A DNA stretch of 64,000 nucleotides from Actinomycetes bacterium. Its GTDB lineage: Bacteria; Actinomycetota; Acidimicrobiia; Acidimicrobiales; Bog-793. The notes beneath the pieces were generated by a model. That model saw only the letters and a list, made by a program, of their open reading frames with translations. It did no database searches and was not told where the DNA came from. Position numbers and translations under genes: made by a program. Location: NCBI GenBank assembly GCA_021798985.1, contig JAJZBI010000017.1, positions 1-64,000 of the forward strand, read 5' to 3'. Positions 17,406-25,132 of this stretch are shown here, piece after piece (within the stretch, counting starts at the first letter, position 1; each line of letters opens with the position of its first letter).

Positions 17406-17951
17406 CTAGGCGGGGCGCTGCTCCTCGCTCTCGAGGGTGACGGCGACGGCGTGGACGACCGAGGCGATGCGGATGGCGTCGTGCACCTGCTCGCGCGAGA
17501 CGTCGTGCTCGCGCACCGTCGCCTCATGCGCCGCCAGGCAGTCGCCGCAGCCGTTGATGGCGCTCACCGCGAGGCACCAGAACTCGAAGTCGGCGGCATC
17601 GACGCCGCCATGGGTCCCGATCACCTGCATGCGCAGCCGGGCGGGGAGGTCGTCGTAGCCGGTGGTGCCGGCCGCCGCGATCAGGTGCTTCGCGCGGTAG
17701 TAGATGTTGTTCATCGCCATCACGGCGGCGGCGGCCTTGGCAGCCTCGAGCGCCTCGGGCGAAAGGTGCGCCTTGGCCTCCTCCTCGAGCTCGAGGCGCG
17801 TGCGCTCATGGCGCGAGGCGATGGCCGTGGCGACCACGGTCCCCCACAGCCGCTGCTCGGGAAGGGGGGAGACGGCGATCGTCGAGTCCAGGTTCAGCTT
17901 GATGTCCTTGGCATAGCTCGGCATCGCCTCCTTCAGCGCGGCGAGGCTCAC
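17406..17951 (-). CDS. ahpD: Alkyl hydroperoxide reductase AhpD, carboxymuconolactone-decarboxylase fold
   Basis: 181 residues, starting at GTG in the GTGA overlap with ahpC. The AhpD active-site motif NGCGDCLAAHE (Cys135, Cys138, His142) is intact, with the upstream Glu in DFEFW. AhpD regenerates AhpC by thiol-disulfide exchange, linking it to dihydrolipoamide-based reductants. The N-terminus SLAALKEAMPSYAKDIKLNL matches the mycobacterial family. Confidence 0.95.
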   Translation of the reverse strand: MSLAALKEAMPSYAKDIKLNLDSTIAVSPLPEQRLWGTVVATAIASRHERTRLELEEEAKAHLSPEALEAAKAAAAVMAMNNIYYRAKHLIAAAGTTGYDDLPARLRMQVIGTHGGVDAADFEFWCLAVSAINGCGDCLAAHEATVREHDVSREQVHDAIRIASVVHAVAVTLESEEQRPA

Positions 17952-18532
17952 GAGGCGGCGCCCGTCATCAGCGATGTGACGTCCAAGGTGGCCGCGCCCT
18001 TGCGCCAGTTGCAGGCGCACAGCTCGTCGGTCTGCAGGGCGTCGAGGACCCGCAGGACCTCCTCGACGTTGCGGCCCACCGAGCCGGCCGTCACCATCAC
18101 GAACTGGATGACGCCGTCGGGGTCGACGATGAAAGTCGCCCGGTCGGCGACGCCGTCGGCGTTCAGCACCCCGAGGGCGCTCACGAGCTCGCGGTTGAGG
18201 TCGGACAGCATCGGGAAGGGGATGGTGCGCAGGTCCTCGTGCTGGCGACGCCACGCGTAGTGCACGAACTCGTTGTCGACCGAGCCACCGAGCACCTGCG
18301 CGTCGCGGTCGGCGAACTGCTCGTTCAGCCGACCGAACTCGGCGATCTCGGTCGGGCAGACAAAGGTGAAGTCCTTCGGCCAGAAGAAGACCACGCGCCA
18401 CTTGCCGGCATAGGAGTCCGAGTCGATCGTCGTGAAGAAGTCCTCGGGCTGGTTGGCCTTGACGGCCGTCAGGTCACCGGGGACGAGGGCGGTGAGGGAG
18501 AACTCGGGGAAGCGGTCACCGATACCGAGCAT
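17948..18532 (-). CDS. ahpC: Alkyl hydroperoxide reductase subunit C (peroxiredoxin)
   Basis: 194 residues. The peroxidatic cysteine is Cys59 in FTFVCPTEI. Two further cysteines near the C-terminus (ELCACNW) provide resolving thiols, as in the actinobacterial AhpC that uses AhpD. Translation starts at ATG 18532 behind a strong AAGGAGGA site. It forms an operon with ahpD and is divergent from oxyR, the standard arrangement for peroxide-induced expression. Confidence 0.96.
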   Translation of the reverse strand: MLGIGDRFPEFSLTALVPGDLTAVKANQPEDFFTTIDSDSYAGKWRVVFFWPKDFTFVCPTEIAEFGRLNEQFADRDAQVLGGSVDNEFVHYAWRRQHEDLRTIPFPMLSDLNRELVSALGVLNADGVADRATFIVDPDGVIQFVMVTAGSVGRNVEEVLRVLDALQTDELCACNWRKGAATLDVTSLMTGAAS

Positions 18533-18613
18533 GGGGGTTCCTCCTTGGACGCGATGGACGGGCTCATGTTGGCGCCCCGTGGCAGATGAAGCAAAGTAAG
18601 CAAAGCGCCAGTT

Positions 18614-18626
18614 GCTATAGACTAGC
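18614..18626. promoter_or_regulatory. Inverted repeat and -10 box in the oxyR/ahpC divergent region
   Basis: GCTA-TAGAC-TAGC (18614-18626) is an inverted repeat in the 97-base region between oxyR and ahpC. It is a candidate LysR-type binding site. Its TAGACT (18618-18623) lies six bases before the oxyR ATG and could be the -10 box of a leaderless oxyR transcript. The regulator would then cover its own promoter. Confidence 0.45.
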
Positions 18627-18629
18627 TTT

Positions 18630-19604
18630 ATGGCGGAGCCATCGATCGTCCAGCTGCGCACCTTCGTCGCCGTGGCGCGCGAGCGGCACTTCGGCATCGC
18701 GGCGGCCGTCCTTGGCGTTACCCAGCCGGCGGTCTCGGCCACCTTGCGGACCTTAGAGGAGCACCTTGGCGGGCGCCTCGTCGAGCGCAACGCCAAGGGT
18801 GTGCTGCTCACACCGCTCGGGAGCGCCTTGTTGCCCCGCGCCGAGCAGGTGCTCGGCTGCCTCGATGAGCTCGTGAGCGACGCCCGGCGGGCCGGCCGGC
18901 CCCTGTGCGGCCCGCTGCGGCTCGGCGTGATCCCCACCGCCGCGCCCTACCTCTTGCCGACCCTGCTCGCCGCGCTGGCCACCGAGTTCCCCGAGCTCTC
19001 CCCCGAGATCACCGAGGCACAGACCAGATCGCTGCTCGACGCGCTCGGCGAGGGAACCTGCGACGTCGCCCTCTTGGCGCTGCCGACCGGGCGGGCGGAC
19101 GTGGTCGAGCTGCCGCTGTTCTGGGAGGAGTTCTTGCTCCTCGTGAGCGGCCAGAGCGAACTCGCCAACCGCCGCGACCTGCCCCTGTCTGCGCTCGCCG
19201 AACTCGACGTCTTGCTCCTCGAAGAGGGACACTGCCTACGCGACCAGGCGGTCGACGTCTGCCGCCAGGCGGGCGCCTCAGGGCGCACGGCTCGAGCCGG
19301 ATCCCTCACCACCCTCGCCCAGCTCGTCGCGGCCGGCATGGGGTCGACCCTGCTCCCGGCATCGGCCGTTCCCGTGGAGGTGCGCGGCCAGCTCGCGACG
19401 GCCCGCTTCGCCAGCTCGCCACGGCCCGGCCGCCACCTCGGCCTCGTGCACCGGGCAACGAGCACCCGCGCCGACGAGTTCGCCACCATCGCGTCGGCGC
19501 TTCGGCGTGCGCTCGCCGCCGCCGGCCTGCCCGTCGAGGTCGCGCCCGCCGAGGTCGCGCCGGTCGAGGTGGCGCCGGTCGAGGTGGCCGCTGGGCGAAG
19601 TTAG
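18630..19604 (+). CDS. oxyR: Hydrogen-peroxide-inducible regulator OxyR
   Basis: 324-residue LysR-type regulator. The N-terminal winged helix (about 5-65) is FVAVARERHFGIAAAVLGVT followed by QPAVSATLRTLEE. The redox pair is Cys202 and Cys211 in GHCLRDQAVDVC, with the same nine-residue spacing as Cys199/Cys208 of E. coli OxyR. It is divergent from ahpC-ahpD, its expected target. The C-terminus ends in a repeated (P/A)-V-E-V-A tract of about 20 residues, an unusual low-complexity tail. Its stop overlaps that of the convergent gene by four bases. Confidence 0.94.
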   Translation: MAEPSIVQLRTFVAVARERHFGIAAAVLGVTQPAVSATLRTLEEHLGGRLVERNAKGVLLTPLGSALLPRAEQVLGCLDELVSDARRAGRPLCGPLRLGVIPTAAPYLLPTLLAALATEFPELSPEITEAQTRSLLDALGEGTCDVALLALPTGRADVVELPLFWEEFLLLVSGQSELANRRDLPLSALAELDVLLLEEGHCLRDQAVDVCRQAGASGRTARAGSLTTLAQLVAAGMGSTLLPASAVPVEVRGQLATARFASSPRPGRHLGLVHRATSTRADEFATIASALRRALAAAGLPVEVAPAEVAPVEVAPVEVAAGRS

Positions 19605-20053
19605 GAGGCGAGCGCCCGGCGGCGGTGCGCCTCCAAGGCGGCGACGACGGTCGACACCCACTCGGCCGGGGACCAACGCTCGAGGTTTGCGGACCGGGCC
19701 AGCTCGAGCTCCAAGGGCACGAGCGCGCCCTGCTGGACCGCCTGCAGCGAACCGCATCGCTCGGCGAACATCAAGACCTCACCGGCGAGGTAGGCGCGCG
19801 CCCGGCGCCATTCACCGGCGCGCCCCCGCAGGCTCGAGCGCTGCTCACCGGCACGCAGCAGCTGTGCCGCGCTGCCGTGCGCCAACAGGTTGGTCCACAC
19901 CCAGACCGGGCGCTGCTGGCGCCGTGGACCGCACTCGGCAAGCTCGCCCAACAAGAACGCCTCGCACTCCTCGCTCAGCTGCCGAGCCTCGCGGGCGTCG
20001 TGGCGTCTGCTCGGCGGCGACTCAATTGGGCGAAGCCACGTCGGCCACCGCAT
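19601..20053 (-). CDS. Hypothetical protein (150 aa), possibly the C-terminal part of a frameshifted gene
   Basis: I do not recognise the family. The part from about residue 25 onward is clearly coding, with strong third-position GC and helical composition (EARQLSEECEAFLLGELAEC, WRRARAYLAGEVLMFAER). The first ~25 residues overlap the preceding gene in another frame and look less protein-like. Together with the 85-residue gene just upstream it may represent one helical protein of about 210 residues split by a frameshift. Both pieces are all-alpha and Ala/Leu-rich. Confidence 0.55.
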   Translation of the reverse strand: MRWPTWLRPIESPPSRRHDAREARQLSEECEAFLLGELAECGPRRQQRPVWVWTNLLAHGSAAQLLRAGEQRSSLRGRAGEWRRARAYLAGEVLMFAERCGSLQAVQQGALVPLELELARSANLERWSPAEWVSTVVAALEAHRRRALAS

Positions 20054-20279
20054 CCGGACCACTCCCCTCTCCTGCCATGCGCTCGTGCCCAAAGGCCGGG
20101 TGCGCGGCCATACAGGCCGCGAGCGCCAGCGAATGGGCGATCGACTCACTGAGCGTGGCGCCCGACGCCCGTGCCAGCTCCGCGGCCGCGAGGCAGTGCC
20201 GCACGGCCGCCGCGTCGCCGCCGAGCAGGCGCCCACCCCACGATTGCACGATTCGTGTTAAGAGTCGGGAGTCAGGCAT
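20022..20279 (-). CDS. Hypothetical protein (85 aa), possibly the N-terminal part of a frameshifted gene
   Basis: Starts at ATG 20279 with GAGGTGG about nine bases upstream. Helical, with LLTRIVQSWGGRLLGGDAAA and repeated Ala-rich stretches; unknown family. It ends inside the beginning of the following frame (32-base overlap). No signal peptide or membrane segment is visible. It may be an independent small protein or the front half of the next gene. Confidence 0.5.
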   Translation of the reverse strand: MPDSRLLTRIVQSWGGRLLGGDAAAVRHCLAAAELARASGATLSESIAHSLALAACMAAHPAFGHERMAGEGSGPDAVADVASPN

Positions 20280-20464
20280 CTGCACCACCTCGCTCTCGAT
20301 TTCACGCTACGGCGCTCACTCGGGCCGCCGAGAGGGCCCAAGGTCCCAAGGCGACGCGCCAATGGTCGGATCGGACCGGGCGTACGCGAAACGGCGCCGC
20401 GCGCCTTTACAGAGGTGGGCGACCAGCGCCCCTCGGCGACGCCGAGCACGCGATCGGAGCGGTC

Positions 20465-21199
20465 ATGGCACAGTGGTGGAGATCTCGTCGGTACCAAGCG
20501 CTCGCCGTGAGCGCCCTCGTGCTCGCGGCCGGCGGGGCACTCGTCTCGAGCGCCCACGCCGCCAGCACCCCGGCGGCGACCAGCTCGAGCGGCGCCACGA
20601 TCACGGTCAACGCGACCGGCAAGGTGCTCGGGACGCCCGACACCTTGAACCTGACGATGGGCGTCTCGACGACCGCCGCGAGCGCGAGCGCCGCCCTCGA
20701 GCGCAACAATGCAGCGATGGCCAAGTTGCAGGCGACTTTGACCAGTGCCGGCGTCGCCAGCGCCGCGATGCAGACGGCGAACCTCTCGCTCAGCCCCAAC
20801 ACCAACGCGAAGGGCCAGATCATCAACTACGAGGCGGACGACACCCTGGCCGTCACGCTGACCGACCTCAAAAAGGCCGGCGCGGTCATCGACGCCGCCA
20901 GCACGGCAGCCGAAAACGCGGCGCGCATCGAAGGCATCTCCTTCTCGATCGCCCACAGCGCCGGCCTGCTCGGAGCGGCGCGTCGCCAAGCGATGGCGAA
21001 CGCCACGTCGGCGGCGACCACGCTCGCCGCGGCGGCAAGCGAGCACCTCGGTCGCGTCCTCAAGATCGACGAGCAGAGCACTCAGCTGCCGAGCCCGCCG
21101 CTCGCCGACGCCGCCGGTACCGCCCGCTCGGTGCCGCTCCAGCCCGGCACGACGCCCGTCAGCGTGCAGCTGCAGGTCGTGTTCGCCCTCGCACCATGA
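20465..21199 (+). CDS. SIMPL-domain (DUF541) secreted protein
   Basis: 244 residues. A signal peptide (about 1-33, ending SAHAAS) is followed by a SIMPL/DUF541 domain: GATITVNATGKVLGTPDTLN is the typical first strand, and ITVxGxGxVxxxPD-type sequence marks the family. These proteins are extracytoplasmic and of poorly known function, several linked to envelope stress. The gene is first in a coupled trio with a membrane protein and an ECF sigma factor. Confidence 0.82.
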   Translation: MAQWWRSRRYQALAVSALVLAAGGALVSSAHAASTPAATSSSGATITVNATGKVLGTPDTLNLTMGVSTTAASASAALERNNAAMAKLQATLTSAGVASAAMQTANLSLSPNTNAKGQIINYEADDTLAVTLTDLKKAGAVIDAASTAAENAARIEGISFSIAHSAGLLGAARRQAMANATSAATTLAAAASEHLGRVLKIDEQSTQLPSPPLADAAGTARSVPLQPGTTPVSVQLQVVFALAP

Positions 21200-22041
21200 G
21201 CGAGATCGACCCGGGATCGCTGCAGGGGTTGCTCGAGGGCGGGCCGAGCGCCTCGGCGGCCTCGCTCGAGCAGGTGGTCTCCCGCCGCGACCGCCACGCC
21301 CGGCGCCGGATGCGCTCGCTCGCGGTGCTCGCGCTGGCCGTGGCGCTCGGGGTGGCCGGCGGCGTCGTCGGCCGCCTCGACTCTGGCACGGTTCCGGCCG
21401 CGGCGGCCCGCTCCGAGCGCCTGGCGCCGGCGATGACGGCGCCTCGGGCGGCGGCCAGCGCGGCCAGCGCGGCCAGCGGCTTCGCGCTGTCCAAGGCGAC
21501 CCTCGCCCGCCCCCCGGCGCCACGCGCGGCGCCGGGCTGTGCCGGGCCGGCCTGCGGGCTCGGGCCGCTGCGCTTGCACCGCGCACAGCGCGGGCCGATC
21601 AGCGTGCGGGTCTTCCTTGCGCCACGGGCCGCCCTGACGTGGCGCGAGCGCGGCGGTAGTTGCCGGGTCCGGGGCGCCGTCGTCGCCGAGTGGTCCGACG
21701 CCGGGGCCGCCAGCACCACCGTGGTGCCGCTCGCCTCGCACGGCGGTGCGCTGCGCGCCGTGGCGCTCGGCCGGCTGAGCGTCGATCCCAGCGGTGAGGC
21801 CGAGACCGTCCTCGTCGAGACCGGCCCACGCGTCGTCGCGGTGGCCGTGCGCTTTTCGGACGGCTCGCTGCGGCGCGCCCGGCCCGCCGACGGCCTGAGC
21901 GCCCTATCGAGCCCGGCACCGCTCGGCGGAGCGCTCCGCCTCAGCCTGCAAGGCGCCGACGGGCCGCTCGGCACCGTGCGCCTCACCGGGTCCCCTCGGG
22001 TCCTGCTCGACTCGAGCTGTCGGGGCGGCGTGGGGTCGTGA
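21196..22041 (+). CDS. Single-pass membrane protein, possible partner of the downstream ECF sigma factor
   Basis: 281 residues, coupled by ATGA to the SIMPL gene and by GTGA to the sigma factor. A cytoplasmic N-terminus with a basic patch (SRRDRHARRRMRS) precedes one membrane helix (about 42-60). A ~220-residue extracytoplasmic part follows, with an Ala-rich linker and four cysteines (GCAGPACG, GGSCR, SSCRG). Topology and gene order fit an anti-sigma factor, but no zinc-binding ASD motif (HxxxCxxC) is present. The regulatory role is therefore inference only. Confidence 0.55.
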   Translation: MSEIDPGSLQGLLEGGPSASAASLEQVVSRRDRHARRRMRSLAVLALAVALGVAGGVVGRLDSGTVPAAAARSERLAPAMTAPRAAASAASAASGFALSKATLARPPAPRAAPGCAGPACGLGPLRLHRAQRGPISVRVFLAPRAALTWRERGGSCRVRGAVVAEWSDAGAASTTVVPLASHGGALRAVALGRLSVDPSGEAETVLVETGPRVVAVAVRFSDGSLRRARPADGLSALSSPAPLGGALRLSLQGADGPLGTVRLTGSPRVLLDSSCRGGVGS

Positions 22042-22619
22042 CCGGACCCAAGGGCCCCGGCGCCGTCGTCATCCCGCTGCGGCGACCGGGCAGCAGCGAG
22101 GAGCCCGAGGGCCTGAGCGCGTCCTTCGTGGCGCTGTATCGCGAGCACTACCCCCGGGTGGTGCGGGCCCTCGAGCTCTCCGGCGCCCGCGCCGGGGCCG
22201 CCGAGGACCTCGCCCAGGAGGCCTTCGCCCGGACGCTCGCGCACTGGCGGCGCGTCCGCAACGGCGCGAACCCGCCGGGCTACGTCTTCAAGACCGCCTT
22301 TCGGCTCGCCGCGGTGCGCCGCCGCCGTGACGCCCGCCCCCCGATCAGCCTCTTAGCGCCGAGCGGTGACGCCGGCGCCGAGGCGACGACACGGGTCGCC
22401 CTGGAGCGGGCGCTCGCCGCCATGCCCCCAGCCCGGCGCCGCTGTGCGGTGCTGTGCCTCATCGTCGGCCTCACCCCCCGCGACGCCGCGGTGGCCCTGA
22501 CGCTCGCCCCCTCGACGGTGCGCAAGCAGCTCGAGCGGGCGCGCGCAGACCTGCGCCGGGCGCTCGCGGTCGGCGAGGACGGTGGCGACCCCGACGGCGA
22601 GCTCGCTCCGAGCTCGTGA
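22038..22619 (+). CDS. ECF-subfamily RNA polymerase sigma factor
   Basis: 193 residues. Sigma-70 region 2 (about 28-95) includes FVALYREHYPRVVRALELSG and AEDLAQEAFARTLAHWRRV. Region 4 (about 120-175) includes RRRCAVLCLIVGLTPRDAAV and the recognition helix STVRKQLERARADLRRAL. It starts at GTG within the GTGA overlap and is last in the SIMPL-membrane protein-sigma operon. It probably responds to an envelope signal and may control this operon. Confidence 0.88.
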   Translation: MTGPKGPGAVVIPLRRPGSSEEPEGLSASFVALYREHYPRVVRALELSGARAGAAEDLAQEAFARTLAHWRRVRNGANPPGYVFKTAFRLAAVRRRRDARPPISLLAPSGDAGAEATTRVALERALAAMPPARRRCAVLCLIVGLTPRDAAVALTLAPSTVRKQLERARADLRRALAVGEDGGDPDGELAPSS

Positions 22620-22838
22620 GGGACCCGGCGCGACCTCGTCGGTCTGCCGACGCGATCTTCTTTCGCCAGGCGGCACTCTCTTGGACCACCGCCTGGCTAC
22701 GCTGGCGCCAGCGGACGGTTCACTCACCGTTCAGCTTGGCGAGAAACCCTGGAGCCATGACCCGAAGCACCGGCGCCGCCGCGCGCCCGCAGGCGATCCG
22801 AGAACGACGGACCCTTGTCTCCTCGGGCGGAGCGCTTC

Positions 22839-24134
22839 ATGCTTGACGTCGAGACCGACGAGCAGACCCGCCCGGCGCGTGGGGCCCGGGCCCACGGAAG
22901 ACGGCCGCCGAGCCGCCGCCAGCGGCGCCGGGCGCGGCGCGCCACGCGGCGCTTTTGGTTCGGTCGCCATCCCGTCGCCACCGGCTTGTTGGTGGTCCTC
23001 GTCGGCCTGACCCCGGTTTGGTACTCGCTCGGCTCGGCACTCACCAACCCCACCTTCGGGGTCAGCCTCGCCGGCCGCTTCGCCGAATGGACCCGCGAGC
23101 ACGGTGGGGCGCGCATCGTCGTGTGGGCCGAGAACGAGTGGTACTCGCACCACCCACCCAAGGTCGGCGGATCGGTGCCCAAGGGCACCGCGCTCGCGCC
23201 GAGCAAGTCCGCGAGCGCACCGAGCCTTGCCGTCCCCAAGGGCACCAAGGCCCCGAGCGCGCCCAGGGGCATCACGCCGCTCCCCACCCCGGCACCGCTC
23301 AAGCCCTTCGCCTCGCCGGCGCTTGCCGGAGAGGGGACCTGGCACCCGGTCGGCCGCCTCGTCAACGGGGTCCCGGCAATCTACGAGGCCTTCCTTCGCC
23401 CCGACGCCGTGCACACGAGCTACCTCGCCGGGGTGGCCTGGATGGACACCAAGCTGTTGTCGGCGCGGCTGTACTCGGGCAGCTTCATCCCCGGCGGCGG
23501 CCCCTACCCCTTCACCGCCCCGATCGAGCCGGCCCAGGCGCGCACCCTCGTCGCCGCCTTCAACGCCGGCTTTTTGATGGACAACGCCGAGGGCGGCTAC
23601 TACACGGACCACAAGATCATCGACCCGCTGAAGGCCGGTGGAGCGTCCTTTGTCATCTATAAGAACGGCGACGCCACGATCGGTGCCTGGGGCAAAGACG
23701 TCCACATGACGCCGAACGTCGTCTCGGTCCGCCAGAACCTGGTGCTGCTCGTCGACCACGGCAAGCCCGTGCCCGGGCTGAACGCCAACGACACGACCGT
23801 GTGGGGCTACACCCTCAACAACGCCGTCTACGTCTGGCGGTCGGGCATCGGCGAGACGGCGAACGGCGCCCTCGTCTACGTGGCGGGGCCGTTCCTCAAC
23901 ATCACCGACCTCGCCAACCTGCTCGTGCGGGCGGGGGCGGTGCGGGGGATGGAGCTTGACATCAACACCGACTGGGTGAACTTCGCGACCTTCCGTCCCC
24001 CGACGGCGAACGGGCTGGCGGCCACGACGAATGGGACGGATCTGCTCTCGAACATGTCGGCCTCCCCGGCTCGCTACTTCGATCCAGCCTGGGCGCGAGA
24101 CTTCTTCACGATGTCGGCGAGAACCGGCCACTGA
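22839..24134 (+). CDS. Membrane-anchored phosphodiester glycosidase (NAGPA-like domain)
   Basis: 431 residues. A basic cytoplasmic N-terminus precedes one membrane segment (about 47-68), then a Pro/Lys/Ala-rich linker. The C-terminal ~220 residues form a phosphodiester glycosidase (NAGPA/DUF2233-type) domain. AFNAGFLMDNAEGGYYTD carries the family FNGGF-like motif, followed by FVIYKNGDATIGAWGKDV, VRQNLVLLVDHGKPVPG and MELDINTDWVNF. Such enzymes split sugar-1-phosphodiesters. ATG at 22839 is preferred over an upstream TTG. It ends 11 bases before the arabinose-donor operon, which suggests a role on polyprenyl-phospho-sugars or wall phosphodiesters (inference). Confidence 0.78.
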   Translation: MLDVETDEQTRPARGARAHGRRPPSRRQRRRARRATRRFWFGRHPVATGLLVVLVGLTPVWYSLGSALTNPTFGVSLAGRFAEWTREHGGARIVVWAENEWYSHHPPKVGGSVPKGTALAPSKSASAPSLAVPKGTKAPSAPRGITPLPTPAPLKPFASPALAGEGTWHPVGRLVNGVPAIYEAFLRPDAVHTSYLAGVAWMDTKLLSARLYSGSFIPGGGPYPFTAPIEPAQARTLVAAFNAGFLMDNAEGGYYTDHKIIDPLKAGGASFVIYKNGDATIGAWGKDVHMTPNVVSVRQNLVLLVDHGKPVPGLNANDTTVWGYTLNNAVYVWRSGIGETANGALVYVAGPFLNITDLANLLVRAGAVRGMELDINTDWVNFATFRPPTANGLAATTNGTDLLSNMSASPARYFDPAWARDFFTMSARTGH

Positions 24135-24145
24135 GCCCCGAACCT

Positions 24146-25132
24146 GTGTCCACCGTGCGAGCGAGCCGCCACGGCGCGGCGCTGGTCGACGGTCCGCCCG
24201 CTCCGCCGAGCGCGGCGCCGGCCGTCCCGGCGACGGGGCGCCCCACCACGACCATGCGGGCGCTGATCAGCGCCATGCGGCCGCGCCAGTGGCCAAAGAA
24301 CGTGCTCGTCTTCGCCGCGCCGGTCGCCGCCGGGCGCCTCGACAGCACCGCCGTCGTGGGCCGGACCGTTGCCGCCACGGTGCTGTTCCTCCTCGCCTCG
24401 GCGGCCACCTACCTCGTGAACGACGTGGTGGACGCGCCAGCGGACCGCCGGCACCCCGTCAAGGCGGCGCGTCCGGTCGCCGCGGGGACGTTGTCGCCGC
24501 GCACGGCGCTCAAGGCGAGCATCGTGGCAGCCGCCGTCGCCTTCGGCGGCGCCTTTGCGATCGACGCCTCGCTCGGCGCGATCCTGCTCGCGTATGTCGC
24601 CATCACGCTCGCCTACAGCCTGGCGCTGAAGCGGGTGCCCTACCTCGAGCTGGCGTGCGTCGCCTCGGGCTTCGTCCTCCGGGCGGTCGCCGGCGGCGCC
24701 GCCGCGCGCCTCGTGATCTCGCCGTGGTTCCTCGCCGTCGCCTCGGCCGGGGCCTTGCTCATCGTCACGGGAAAGCGCACCGCCGAGCTCAACGAGCTCG
24801 GCGCCAAGGGCGCGGCGCACCGCCCCGTGCTGTCCACCTACCGGGCGCCGGCGCTGCGCGCCATCCGCTGGGCGGCGCTCAGCCTCGCCGCCAGCAGCTA
24901 CGGGCTGTGGGCCTTCGATCGCGCCGCCCACCTCGATCCCGGCGCGCGCGACCTCGACGATGCCCTCTTGCGCCTCTCGGTCCTGCCCTTTGTGATCGCC
25001 GCCGTGCTCGTGGAGCGGGCGCTCGAGCGCGGCGAGGGCGCCGCCCCCGAAGAGCTGGTGCTGCACCGTTGGTGGCTGCAGCTGCTCGGCGCGGCCTGCC
25101 TCGGCCTCATCATCGCCGCGATCTACTCGTGA
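24146..25132 (+). CDS. Decaprenyl-phosphate phosphoribosyltransferase (UbiA family)
   Basis: Polytopic UbiA-superfamily protein (about 328 residues, eight to nine helices) transferring phosphoribose from PRPP to decaprenyl phosphate, first step of decaprenyl-phospho-arabinose synthesis. RPRQWPKNVLVFAAP and the Asp motif NDVVDAPADRRHPVKAARPV match this subfamily (mycobacterial Rv3806c) rather than quinone-pathway UbiA. The second motif is lower in Asp, as in the family. GTG at 24146 gives a 36-residue Pro/Ala-rich extension; ATG at 24254 is a plausible alternative. The stop overlaps the dprE1 start. Confidence 0.88.
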   Translation: MSTVRASRHGAALVDGPPAPPSAAPAVPATGRPTTTMRALISAMRPRQWPKNVLVFAAPVAAGRLDSTAVVGRTVAATVLFLLASAATYLVNDVVDAPADRRHPVKAARPVAAGTLSPRTALKASIVAAAVAFGGAFAIDASLGAILLAYVAITLAYSLALKRVPYLELACVASGFVLRAVAGGAAARLVISPWFLAVASAGALLIVTGKRTAELNELGAKGAAHRPVLSTYRAPALRAIRWAALSLAASSYGLWAFDRAAHLDPGARDLDDALLRLSVLPFVIAAVLVERALERGEGAAPEELVLHRWWLQLLGAACLGLIIAAIYS

